Positions 25,339 to 33,461 of a stretch of 64,000 nucleotides of DNA are shown here, one piece after another. The DNA comes from Phaeobacter cretensis (GTDB lineage Bacteria > Pseudomonadota > Alphaproteobacteria > Rhodobacterales > Rhodobacteraceae). The notes under the pieces are model-generated. The model ran no database searches. It had not been told where the DNA came from and saw only the letters and a list, made by a program, of their open reading frames with translations. Where the stretch lies: NCBI RefSeq assembly GCF_047372505.1, contig NZ_JBKBEU010000002.1, positions 139,491 through 203,490 of the forward strand. The letters run 5' to 3'. Every line of letters starts with the position of its first letter. Within the stretch, counting starts at the first letter, position 1. The position numbers and the translations under genes are program-made.

Positions 25339-25947
25339 ATGTCAGACAGTCAGCGCAAACCCACCCGGATTGAAACCACCGCGAAACGGCGCAAACAAAT
25401 CTTAGAGGCCGCCATCCGGTGCTTTCTTGAAAATGGCTATCACCAAACCGGAATACGCGACATTGCAACCCGCGCAGAGGTTAGCCTTGGCAACCTATAC
25501 AACCACTTTCCGGGCAAACACGATGTCTTGGTTGAAATCGCCGCCCTTGAACAAAGAGAGCTGGAACCGTTTATTTCTGCCCTCTCCAAGCCGCGCCCCC
25601 CGCTCAAACTGCTCAGCAACTTTGTGAAAGCTTACGCCAAATATCTTGCGGTGCCTGAAAACGTCATTTTGGGATTAGAGATCACTGGAGAGGCTATTCG
25701 CAAACCTGATATTGCCACGCTATTTTTGACAAATCGCAATGCATTGGTTTCTGCGCTTGCCGACGTTCTTACCCGCGGCGTGAACGCCGGCGATATGCGT
25801 CAAGATCTCAACCCTGAGGACACTGCCCAGATGATTGTCGAGGTGATCGAAGGCAGCGCCTATCGCAGCGTATTGGACGATGTTCCAATGCGCCGCATCA
25901 GAGTCACCCTGCTTGATTTCATTACGTCAGCAGTGCGCACATCTTGA
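25339..25947 (+). CDS. TetR-family transcriptional regulator
   Basis: The 202-residue protein has the TetR N-terminal helix-turn-helix (RRKQILEAAIRCFLENGYHQTGIRDIA, then VSLGNLYNHFPGKHDVL) and a ligand-binding C-terminal half. AAGGA lies 6 bases before the ATG. It stands alone between the AraC gene and the PepSY region. Its target is not clear from sequence; the iron-related genes downstream are one possibility. Confidence 0.92.
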   Translation: MSDSQRKPTRIETTAKRRKQILEAAIRCFLENGYHQTGIRDIATRAEVSLGNLYNHFPGKHDVLVEIAALEQRELEPFISALSKPRPPLKLLSNFVKAYAKYLAVPENVILGLEITGEAIRKPDIATLFLTNRNALVSALADVLTRGVNAGDMRQDLNPEDTAQMIVEVIEGSAYRSVLDDVPMRRIRVTLLDFITSAVRTS

Positions 25948-26137
25948 CCCTAAAGCAGTATCCACATTAGCTCTGGTGTCTGTCCGCTTCCACAGGTTAA
26001 TCCGTTGCTCTACAGACTATCTTCAGGTTGGCGGATGATCTCTTAGATACCTCAGCTCATGAAATATGGTTAGGCGAATTTCAGTGCGCCAACAGAATTA
26101 CTCGCAATCTGCGCTCAGTCCAACTAACACAATTATC

Positions 26138-26518
26138 ATGCGATTCGCAGTTCATATCCTCCCACGATTGGCGATGGTCCTTGCCCTGGCCTTGGCAATG
26201 GCCAGCACTGGTTTTGCGCATAGCTATGACCGTGCGGAAGACTCTCCAGAATATGCCGCCTTTTTAGCAGCTGGTGGGACACTCAGCGATCTTTGTGGCG
26301 ACATCTCTGACCCCGAGCATACCAGTTTTGCTAACTGTGACGCGTGCCGCCTCGTGGCTGCGGCCTTAATCCCCAGCTATCCCGTGACCCCTGGCATGTG
26401 CTCAGTTCAGCGACCGACAGTGGGTGCAGCGGTGATCGTGCTTTTACGCAAAGCCCTTTTGCGCGACCCTTCGCGCCCTACTCGTGCCCCTCCAGCGCCT
26501 TTGACCGGATCTCTATGA
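26138..26518 (+). CDS. Small secreted protein with CxxC, DUF2946-like
   Basis: From the ATG at 26138 the protein has 126 residues with a clear signal peptide (about 8-28, cleavage near GFAHS). The mature part has Cys in LCGD and CDACR, and the C-terminal end is Pro/Arg-rich. This resembles DUF2946-type proteins, found next to PepSY membrane proteins and TonB receptors, which suggests a part in metal handling. It lies 57 bases upstream of the PepSY gene. Confidence 0.65.
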   Translation: MRFAVHILPRLAMVLALALAMASTGFAHSYDRAEDSPEYAAFLAAGGTLSDLCGDISDPEHTSFANCDACRLVAAALIPSYPVTPGMCSVQRPTVGAAVIVLLRKALLRDPSRPTRAPPAPLTGSL

Positions 26519-26575
26519 CGTCAATTTGAAATCCTGCTCTGTCTTTCCGACAGGCAAACGGCCTGGAGCCAACCT

Positions 26576-27964
26576 ATGAACATGTCTACATCCTCGGCGC
26601 AGCCACAAGGCGGCGCTCAGAAGCTCTATTTTGCCGCCTGGCGGTGGCACTTTTACACTGGCTTATTTGTTATTCCATTTCTCACTGCGCTCGCCGTTAC
26701 TGGCCTGGCCATGCTTTGGATCGCTTGGATCGATGGGCGCGACGGAGAACACACAGCAGTTACACTACAAGAGCAGGGCATGCCGCTGTCTGCTCAGGCA
26801 GATGCGGCACAGGCGGTCTTGCCTGATGGCGCATTGAAACAATACGTCGCTCCACGCGGCCCAGATCTCGCGGCCCTCTTCCGGGTTGATCACAACGGCG
26901 ATGCTATCATGGTTGCCGTTGACCCTTACACAGCGACAGTCATCCAAACCTTTCCACGCCGCAGCGGCTGGTATGATTTCGCTGACGGGCTCCACAGCGA
27001 TTTGATGCTGGGAGTCACCGGCGATCGCATGTTGGAGACTGCCGCATCGCTGGCTCTCGTATTGATCGCAACTGGGCTTTACATGTGGTGGCCTCGTAAA
27101 ATCGGTTGGCGTAGAGCTCTGCTGCCGACTCCAGGCCGTGGCCGCAGCCTGTGGAAATCTCTACACGGAGTTGTGGGCATATGGGTTTCGCTGTTGCTGG
27201 TCCTGTTTCTGGTTTCTGGTCTCTCCTGGGCCGGGATCTGGGGAGAAAAAATGGTACAGGCATGGAACCAGTTCCCGGCAGAAAAGTGGGACAATGTCCC
27301 TCTGTCCGATGACACCCACGCCAGTATGGACCACACCCGCCGCGAAGTTCCGTGGGCGCTTGAGCAAACACCTATGCCGGCGTCAGGCAGTGAAGCTGGG
27401 CTGAGCGGAGTGTCAGGCCCAGTTGTCAATATCGATAGCGTCGATACTCTGGCACGCCAGATCGGGTTTACCGGTCGCTATCAGCTCAGCATTCCGCGCG
27501 GCGACAGCGGTGTTTGGACCCTCAGTCGTGATTCAATGAGCACCGACAGCACCAATCCAACCTCGGATCGTACTGTTCATGTAGATCGCTACACCGGCAA
27601 AATTCTCGCAGACGTACGCTTCGTGGATTACTCTTGGACAGGCAAAGCAATGGCAGTCGGGATCGCCCTCCATATGGGAACCCTGGGCCTATGGAGTGTT
27701 CTGGCCAATACATTGGTATGCCTCTCGGTACTGTTCCTCTGTGGCAGCGCCGTGGTGTTGTGGTGGAAACGTCGCCCTACAAGTGCAGGTCGTCTCGCTG
27801 CACCGCCGATGCCAAAAGAACTGCCAATCTGGCAAGGCGCAATGCTGGTAGGGCTCGCCGTATCCATGGCGTTCCCAATGGCAGGGTTGGCTCTGTTATG
27901 CGTGATGTGCATAGATGGGCTGGTATTGTCACGTCTACCGAACTTACGTAAGCGACTGACATAA
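26576..27964 (+). CDS. PepSY-associated transmembrane protein (putative siderophore/heme-iron reductase)
   Basis: The 462-residue protein has at least four strong membrane segments (about 28-48, 150-172, 198-220, 360-385, and a pair near 425-450) with two PepSY-type regions between them. The phrases WRWHFYTGLFVIPFL, LHSDLMLG, WKSLHGVVGIWVSLLL and LHMGTLGLW include His residues that could bind heme. Such PepSY-TM proteins are often iron-regulated and thought to reduce ferric complexes. This fits the heme regulon nearby but is not proven by sequence. Confidence 0.85.
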   Translation: MNMSTSSAQPQGGAQKLYFAAWRWHFYTGLFVIPFLTALAVTGLAMLWIAWIDGRDGEHTAVTLQEQGMPLSAQADAAQAVLPDGALKQYVAPRGPDLAALFRVDHNGDAIMVAVDPYTATVIQTFPRRSGWYDFADGLHSDLMLGVTGDRMLETAASLALVLIATGLYMWWPRKIGWRRALLPTPGRGRSLWKSLHGVVGIWVSLLLVLFLVSGLSWAGIWGEKMVQAWNQFPAEKWDNVPLSDDTHASMDHTRREVPWALEQTPMPASGSEAGLSGVSGPVVNIDSVDTLARQIGFTGRYQLSIPRGDSGVWTLSRDSMSTDSTNPTSDRTVHVDRYTGKILADVRFVDYSWTGKAMAVGIALHMGTLGLWSVLANTLVCLSVLFLCGSAVVLWWKRRPTSAGRLAAPPMPKELPIWQGAMLVGLAVSMAFPMAGLALLCVMCIDGLVLSRLPNLRKRLT

Positions 27965-28145
27965 AATCCTAGATCAAAAATGTGCGCAAGGTTCGCTGGT
28001 ACAGCTTCGGTCTACGAGTGGTTTCTTCGCGTTGTTTGGTCACTCTGTCTCGCGCTAGCGAAAAAAGTGAGACAAACCTGTCAGCCCCGGAACAAGAGCC
28101 GGAAGGCTCGGTCAAACCAACACAGGAACAAAGTAGCAAGCGCTG

Positions 28146-28174
28146 AAATGCAACGCCCTATGGGCGTTGCATTT
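28146..28174. terminator. Perfect hairpin between convergent PepSY and chemotaxis operons
   Basis: AAATGCAACGCCC and GGGCGTTGCATTT form a perfect 13-bp stem with a 3-base loop, followed by a T-rich stretch on the plus strand. It lies between the convergent ends of the PepSY gene and the minus-strand chemotaxis operon, so it probably terminates both. Confidence 0.8.
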
Positions 28175-28178
28175 CTTC

Positions 28179-28523
28179 TTATTCTTGGCCGGTGTTGATA
28201 GGATCGCGTAGTCTATCACGTAGATTGTGAAGCGTTACGACCTCACTGCTATCGACGAGGTTGATAGCACCGGTTTCCATGGTGAGCTTTCGAAGCTCTC
28301 CATAGAATTTATCCATAGCTGCCAGCGTCTGAACTACAAGGTCGAAATCCTGAAGCGACTGCCTCTCTTCCCGGGTCGGAGGAGTTCCCCGCTCAAAAAC
28401 TGTCAACACGGTATCTTCAAGAAGCTGTACCTGCTTCTGCAGCCGCTGCATCTCGGCACGCGACACATCGCAAAGGTCACTTATCGTGTGACCTTTCGAT
28501 GGTGGTGTCGATTGCATGTTCAT
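28179..28523 (-). CDS. Small chemotaxis-operon protein, 114 aa, coiled-coil
   Basis: It overlaps the upstream CheY gene by 4 bases and is the last gene of the operon. The sequence is helical throughout, with a likely coiled coil (SRAEMQRLQKQVQLLEDTVLTVFERG), and has no membrane segment. Its size and place recall the short CheT protein described at the end of a rhizobial chemotaxis operon, but I cannot confirm homology. A role in tuning CheA, CheR or CheY is only an inference. Confidence 0.7.
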   Translation of the reverse strand: MNMQSTPPSKGHTISDLCDVSRAEMQRLQKQVQLLEDTVLTVFERGTPPTREERQSLQDFDLVVQTLAAMDKFYGELRKLTMETGAINLVDSSEVVTLHNLRDRLRDPINTGQE

Positions 28524-28906
28524 AGGCGGCCAACAACTTGTTCGATAGCCTGCTTCATCGTCGCAACAGTGAACGGCTTACGAATAATATTGTTCATCGC
28601 GAGACGACGCCCGACTTCGACAATTTCCGGGGTTGGCTTCCCGGTGACGAGAATGAAGCCCACACGCTGCGTCACGCGGTGTTCACGCAGCGCCTTGAGC
28701 AATCCCAACCCATCCATGCCAGGCATATTATAGTCTGATAAGACAAGGTGAACCGGATTCGCAACGAGCTTCTGGAACGCAGATTGCCCATTATTTTCGA
28801 CCATATAGTTGCTGACACCAAGCTCATCCAGACACTGGGTCAAGATGCCTCGGCTGGTGGACATGTCGTCAACGACCATCACGCGCAGAGAGTCTTTCAA
28901 GCTCAT
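28520..28906 (-). CDS. cheY: CheY-type single-domain response regulator
   Basis: I start at the ATG at 28906, preceded by GAGGAAC, giving 128 residues; the longer frame upstream is not family-like. The receiver has the acid pair Asp13-Asp14 (VVDDMSTSR), phospho-acceptor Asp58 (LSDYNMP) and Lys110 (IRKPF). It receives phosphate from CheA and acts on the flagellar motor, or acts as a phosphate sink. It is the second CheY of this operon. Confidence 0.92.
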   Translation of the reverse strand: MSLKDSLRVMVVDDMSTSRGILTQCLDELGVSNYMVENNGQSAFQKLVANPVHLVLSDYNMPGMDGLGLLKALREHRVTQRVGFILVTGKPTPEIVEVGRRLAMNNIIRKPFTVATMKQAIEQVVGRL

Positions 28907-28943
28907 TTTTAGTTCCTCATTTTCTCTTTTTATGCCCGACTGC

Positions 28944-29807
28944 TCAGGTGTTCCCACCAGCAGGAGAGTTCAAGTAAGTGGTGATACCGACCGTCTGTAG
29001 AGCTGATGCAGCAGGACCGGACATACGCTCCGAATGGCCAATGAACAGATAGCCTCCGGGGTTCAGGATACGTTGAAACGCGTGCCAGACTTTCTGTTGC
29101 GTCGGGGTGTCAAAATAGATGGCGACATTCCGACAGAAAATCGCATCGAACTTCCCTTTAAACGGAAAGGGCTCAATCAAGTTAAGCACCCCAAACGTTA
29201 ACAGAGCACGTAAGTCATCACGGATCGCTCCATCCTGGCCATCGATCTTGTAGTACCCGCTGTATTTCTGCGGGATCTGCGACAGCTCATCAGCGGAATA
29301 CCGTGCTGATGACGCCTTGCGGACAACCACCGGATCGATATCAGTGCCGAGAATTTTCACATCCAGTTTTTCGACATCAGGGCAAAGGTCCTTTAGCACC
29401 ATTGCGATGGTGTAGGGTTCCTGGCCATTCGAACAACCTGCAGACCAAATCCGAACGCGATCGCCGCGACGCGCCTTTTCCAACAACGCCGGAAGGGCGT
29501 CATCTCGCAGGGTGTCGAAGTGATGCGGTTCACGAAAGAACTGCGTTACATTCGTGGTCAGCAGCGATAGCAACTCGCTACGCTCTGAATCCGCATTTGG
29601 GCCGTTCAATTCCTGAAGGTAGGATTTGAAATCGGTATAGTTCAGCTTGCGCAACCGCCTTGCTAGGCGAGACGACACCAAGGGCTTTTTGCTACTCGAC
29701 ATAGCCAGCCCAAAGTGCTTGTGCGCGAAATCGGCAATGGCTTCAAAATCCTGGTCAGACAGGTTGAAACCATCCCCACGAGTGTCAATGGGGTTGGCTA
29801 TAGTCAC
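28944..29807 (-). CDS. cheR: CheR chemoreceptor methyltransferase
   Basis: The 287-residue protein has the helical N-terminal domain (about 10-80) and the SAM-binding domain with IWSAGCSNGQEPYTIAM, FDAIFCRNVAIYF and GGYLFIGHSE. It methylates glutamates of chemoreceptors for adaptation. It overlaps cheW by 4 bases. The receptor at 33.5 kb carries a CheR-docking-like tail, which supports them working together. Confidence 0.94.
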   Translation of the reverse strand: MTIANPIDTRGDGFNLSDQDFEAIADFAHKHFGLAMSSSKKPLVSSRLARRLRKLNYTDFKSYLQELNGPNADSERSELLSLLTTNVTQFFREPHHFDTLRDDALPALLEKARRGDRVRIWSAGCSNGQEPYTIAMVLKDLCPDVEKLDVKILGTDIDPVVVRKASSARYSADELSQIPQKYSGYYKIDGQDGAIRDDLRALLTFGVLNLIEPFPFKGKFDAIFCRNVAIYFDTPTQQKVWHAFQRILNPGGYLFIGHSERMSGPAASALQTVGITTYLNSPAGGNT

Positions 29808-30292
29808 GAGATCACCTGTTCCGGTACAGTGATTACAGCATCCAGATTGATGATCCGCACCATGGTTTCATCGTGGGAAATGATGCCTTGGATATAATCC
29901 ATCGTGTTACGGCTATCGACCGGCGGCGTATCCTGAATATCATCTGGATTGATTGATATGATTTCGGATACTGACTCGGCCAACAAACCAACCGGTTTCC
30001 CATGAACAGACACCACGATCACAACGTTGCGTTCGCTTGCCTCGGTTTGTTGCAAACCAAAACGCGCGGACAGATCATAGATCGGGATCACCGCGCCACG
30101 CAGGTTCATCACCCCCAGCACATCTGCCGGAGCATGCGGCAGGATAGTTACAGGGGACCAGCGCCGAATTTCTCGGATCTGAGTGATTTTCAGACAAAAC
30201 GCCTGGCCAGCAACGGTAAAACTGACAAATTCGCTGTGCTCGGCGTGTTTAATTTCCGAATCGTCATACTTGGCATCAGCTTGCGATTGCAT
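29804..30292 (-). CDS. cheW: CheW coupling protein
   Basis: The 162-residue protein has a CheW domain (FVSFTVAGQAFCLKITQIREI, then PHAPADVLGVMNLRGAVIPIYDLSARFG), with an N-terminal tail of about 20 acidic residues. It links the receptor to CheA. It overlaps cheA by 17 bases and cheR by 4. Confidence 0.94.
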   Translation of the reverse strand: MQSQADAKYDDSEIKHAEHSEFVSFTVAGQAFCLKITQIREIRRWSPVTILPHAPADVLGVMNLRGAVIPIYDLSARFGLQQTEASERNVVIVVSVHGKPVGLLAESVSEIISINPDDIQDTPPVDSRNTMDYIQGIISHDETMVRIINLDAVITVPEQVIS

Positions 30293-32411
30293 TGCTTATT
30301 CTCCGCTCTGTGTCGAACGCGGCTGCAGAAGGCGAAGCCGCAAGGATACTTTCAGGATCAAGGATCATGGCGATCTTGCCGTCACCGAGAATGGTTGCAG
30401 CAGCGACGCCCGGAATATTCCCGCAAACGCCATCCAAACTTTTGATGACGACTTGGCGTTGATCGTGGATATCATCCACGGCCAATGCGCTGCGCTGACC
30501 CGTTTCCGTTTCCACCAGTAGATAGACACCAGGTGGTTGGTCATGATCGCTCTGGCATAGTCCCAGTGCCCCACCGACATCGCAGACAGGAACAAAGTTA
30601 CCTCTGATCGACAGCAGTGTTCCATCAGCGCCGAGATTGTTGACCATGTCATCGCTCCCGCGCATCGTTTCTACGATCGATGTAATCGGAACAACCATTG
30701 TTTGATCAGCGACGGATACGACCATGCCGTCCATAACTGCCAAAGTCAGTGGCAGGATAATGGTAAACACAGACCCTTTGCCGGGTGTAGAAGAAATATT
30801 GATCCGCCCACCCAACGCAGTTACCGCGTTTTTTACAACATCCATCCCCACGCCGCGGCCCGAAAGATTTGAAATCTCCTTCGCCGTCGAAAACCCTGGC
30901 AGGAACAATAAGTTATCGATCTCGCCATCAGTCAGCTCGGCATTCTCAGGGATCAAACCCTTGTCGATGGCGATCTGCTTGACGCGAGGACGATTAACCC
31001 CGGCACCATCATCCCTAATCTCGATACAGACGCTGCCGGATCGATGCGATGCCGATAGCCGGATCTCACCGTTACGGCTTTTGCCAGCGGCCTCTCGATC
31101 CTCGGGCTTTTCAACCCCGTGGTCGACAGCGTTACGCAGAATATGAGTCAACGGATCAGACAGCCGCTCAATGACGGTCTTATCGACTTCCGTGTTCTCA
31201 CCTTCTGTGATCAGCTTAGCCGTTTTACCGGTTGCAGCAGATGCTTCGCGCACGATCCGAGCCATACGCTGGAACAGCGGCTTGACCGGCTGGGCGCGAA
31301 TGGACATGACGCCTTCTTGGATATCACGGGCCAGATTCTTAAAGCCCTCCAATTCGGTTTCAACATCCCGCAGATCAGCAACATCGAGATTGGCGATCTG
31401 CTGCGCAAGCATCGAATGGTTGATAATCAATTCGCCAACGGCGTTGATCAGACGGTCGACCCGTTCGAGATCGACCCGCAGCGTCGGGTTGGGCCCGCGC
31501 TGCTCTGACTTCGCGGCCTCAGCTTTTGGCGCAGCCGCTTTTGCGGCCACCGGGGCCGCCACAGCCTCCGGTTCGGGAACTGAGACCGGCGGTTCAAAAG
31601 GGACAGTCACCTGATCACCACCTTCCTCTGGAGGTCCACCAAAGGCGGCTTCCAGTGCTGCCAAAGCGTTGGCATCATCCTCTTCATCCATATCGGAATC
31701 GATCGATAGCTCACAAAGCCCTTCGACAAACTCGAAAACCGATTCAATGGCCGACTTCGGCTCGGCTGTCGTCAACACGAGAGCCCAGATTAGATAGCTA
31801 TCGTCGGTATCCAGCGCGTCAAAACCAGGCAACTCGCTTTCATCGAGCGTGACCTCAAGCGTGCCAAGATCGGCCAGGGTCTGAAACAAGAAGTAGGGTT
31901 CGTTTCCGGTCCCATACATGTCCTTTAAAGGATGGAAGCGAATGTTATAGACCCGCTCCTGCTCATCCTCGATGGGCGCCATCTCAAATGCGCCACCCAA
32001 CCCCATGGGCTGGAAGACAACCTCTTCTTCTTCTTCACCGATGTACTCTTCCAGCGCGGCGACGAGCACATCGTTATGCGCCTCATCGACGCTGCCCCCA
32101 TCACGGGAGGTCGAGACAAGATCAGACAGATGATCGCTACAGCGCAGCAGCAGCTGAATCAGCTTGGTATCGAGATCTAGCCGGTTGGCACGCACCTCAT
32201 CGAAGACGGTTTCGAATTTATGGGCGAAGGCAACGAGTTCATCCAAACCGAACGCCCCGGCCCCCCCTTTGATCGAGTGAACCGCTCGGAAAACGGCATT
32301 GACCACCTCTGGGTCGTGATCGCCTCCTTCGATAGCGGTCAAACCCTCATCCATTGCTTCAAGGAGCTCTTCGCACTCCTCAAAGAATGTGTCCTGAATC
32401 GACCCGGCCAT
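30276..32411 (-). CDS. cheA: CheA chemotaxis histidine kinase
   Basis: The 711-residue protein contains an Hpt domain with phospho-His45 (AVHSIKGGAGAFG), a CheY-binding-like region (about 150-250), a Pro/Ala-rich linker, a dimerisation domain (about 310-380), and an ATPase domain with the N box (LRNAVDHGVEKPEDRE), G1 and G2 (IRDDGAGVN, SGRGVGMDVV). A C-terminal CheW-like domain completes it. All catalytic boxes are present, so it should be active. It lies 1 base after cheY. Confidence 0.95.
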   Translation of the reverse strand: MAGSIQDTFFEECEELLEAMDEGLTAIEGGDHDPEVVNAVFRAVHSIKGGAGAFGLDELVAFAHKFETVFDEVRANRLDLDTKLIQLLLRCSDHLSDLVSTSRDGGSVDEAHNDVLVAALEEYIGEEEEEVVFQPMGLGGAFEMAPIEDEQERVYNIRFHPLKDMYGTGNEPYFLFQTLADLGTLEVTLDESELPGFDALDTDDSYLIWALVLTTAEPKSAIESVFEFVEGLCELSIDSDMDEEDDANALAALEAAFGGPPEEGGDQVTVPFEPPVSVPEPEAVAAPVAAKAAAPKAEAAKSEQRGPNPTLRVDLERVDRLINAVGELIINHSMLAQQIANLDVADLRDVETELEGFKNLARDIQEGVMSIRAQPVKPLFQRMARIVREASAATGKTAKLITEGENTEVDKTVIERLSDPLTHILRNAVDHGVEKPEDREAAGKSRNGEIRLSASHRSGSVCIEIRDDGAGVNRPRVKQIAIDKGLIPENAELTDGEIDNLLFLPGFSTAKEISNLSGRGVGMDVVKNAVTALGGRINISSTPGKGSVFTIILPLTLAVMDGMVVSVADQTMVVPITSIVETMRGSDDMVNNLGADGTLLSIRGNFVPVCDVGGALGLCQSDHDQPPGVYLLVETETGQRSALAVDDIHDQRQVVIKSLDGVCGNIPGVAAATILGDGKIAMILDPESILAASPSAAAFDTERRISNAIAS

Positions 32412-32412
32412 C

Positions 32413-32787
32413 TTAGGCTGCGGCCCCTGTTACGCGCTTCAGCGCGAAAATGAGCGAAGCATCGTCAAATGGCTTGGTGATCCATCCGGTTGCACCAGCA
32501 CCACGGGCACGGGCCTTCAACTCGGGCGCGCTTTCGGTGGTCAACACCAAAATCGGAACCTTCGAGTTGATTCCGTCGCCGCGAAGCTCTTCAATAACGC
32601 CGAACCCATCGAGGTTAGGCATGTTGATGTCAGTTATCACTACATCAGGCGCTACGTCGGCGTACATATCCACACCTTCGCGGCCATCTACGGCGCAGTG
32701 ATATTCAAAGCCAGCCTCTTCGAGAGCGGCGGCCAGGAGATTCCGGATGGTGCGGGAATCGTCGATTGCCAGAACTTTGGTCTTCAT
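32413..32787 (-). CDS. cheY: CheY-type single-domain response regulator
   Basis: The 124-residue receiver has Asp9-Asp10 (LAIDDSRTIR), phospho-acceptor Asp53 (ITDINMPNLDG), Thr in VLTTES and Lys105 (TKPFD). It lies directly upstream of cheA and overlaps the STAS gene by 4 bases. With two CheY proteins and no CheZ in sight, one may drain phosphate from the other, as known in rhizobia (inference). Confidence 0.93.
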   Translation of the reverse strand: MKTKVLAIDDSRTIRNLLAAALEEAGFEYHCAVDGREGVDMYADVAPDVVITDINMPNLDGFGVIEELRGDGINSKVPILVLTTESAPELKARARGAGATGWITKPFDDASLIFALKRVTGAAA

Positions 32788-33071
32788 GCTGTTTCCTCGT
32801 CTTCAAATCGGTTGGGCTCGAGCCCCAAAAGAGTGAGTGATTTCCGGCACCCTTCGGTGATCTTGGCGACTGAGAAACCCAGCCCCTCCGACCGCCACTG
32901 CTGTTCCGCGCTAAGCAAAAGCTGCAAGCAACGCGATGGCATAACCGCCACATTGCTACAGTCGATCTCAACTTGCTGAGAGCGCGCCCCGCGCAAGAAT
33001 GCGATCAACGGTTCAAGGTCCGAGAAGGCATTGGGCAGGTCTAATATATGTTTTTGCGTTTCCGTCGTCAT
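32784..33071 (-). CDS. STAS-domain protein of the chemotaxis operon
   Basis: From the ATG at 33071 the protein has 95 residues; the longer open frame upstream has no family features. It is a single STAS/anti-sigma-antagonist-like domain (VEIDCSNVAVMPSRCLQLLLSAEQQWR), but the usual phosphorylatable Ser/Thr is not in a clear spot. Such proteins head many alphaproteobacterial chemotaxis operons. It overlaps cheY by 4 bases. Confidence 0.85.
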   Translation of the reverse strand: MTTETQKHILDLPNAFSDLEPLIAFLRGARSQQVEIDCSNVAVMPSRCLQLLLSAEQQWRSEGLGFSVAKITEGCRKSLTLLGLEPNRFEDEETA

Positions 33072-33449
33072 GGTCAGCGATTCGCACCCCCGTGTTCGGC
33101 GACAGGTTTCAAGTCGATGACCTAGAAGTAGACAGCGGGCCTTAATATTTGATTGCCATACCCACCTACCCCATCCCGGATTCAGCGTGGAATTAGCAGT
33201 AAAAACCAATCGGAATTACGTCAAATTTTACCGGCCACTCGACGCAGGAATGTTCGCGTCGCTATTTTGGCCGTGAGGTCGGCATCGGCGAATAGAGGGA
33301 TATAATTATACGGACTCAATCAAATCCGTCGGCGACCTGTTTAGCCGTGATTTTGCCGTGAAAAACCAATCCCTCGTAAGGTCGAAATTAACTCCTAGCA
33401 GGCATCAAGGGAAAAAGGAGAGGTCACCACCCTCTTCTTGTGCCTGTGA
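33072..33449. promoter_or_regulatory. Divergent intergenic region between the two chemotaxis operons
   Basis: These 378 bases separate the minus-strand STAS-cheYA operon from the plus-strand receptor-cheBD operon, so both promoters should be here. An AT-rich patch (TATAATTATA near 33301-33310) and a direct repeat AAAAACCAATC at 33201-33211 and 33361-33371 are visible. I do not see a clean CtrA site or sigma-28-type promoter and no protein-coding gene. Confidence 0.5.
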
Positions 33450-33461
33450 ATGGAGTACCAA

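Noticed and set aside
27980..28198. A short plus-strand open frame downstream of the PepSY gene
   Set aside because: It runs through the terminator hairpin and has no ribosome site or family-like sequence.
33201..33371. Direct repeat AAAAACCAATC, 160 bases apart, between the chemotaxis operons
   Set aside because: Only 11 bases and two copies; could be chance in an AT-rich gap, and I cannot link it to a known regulator.
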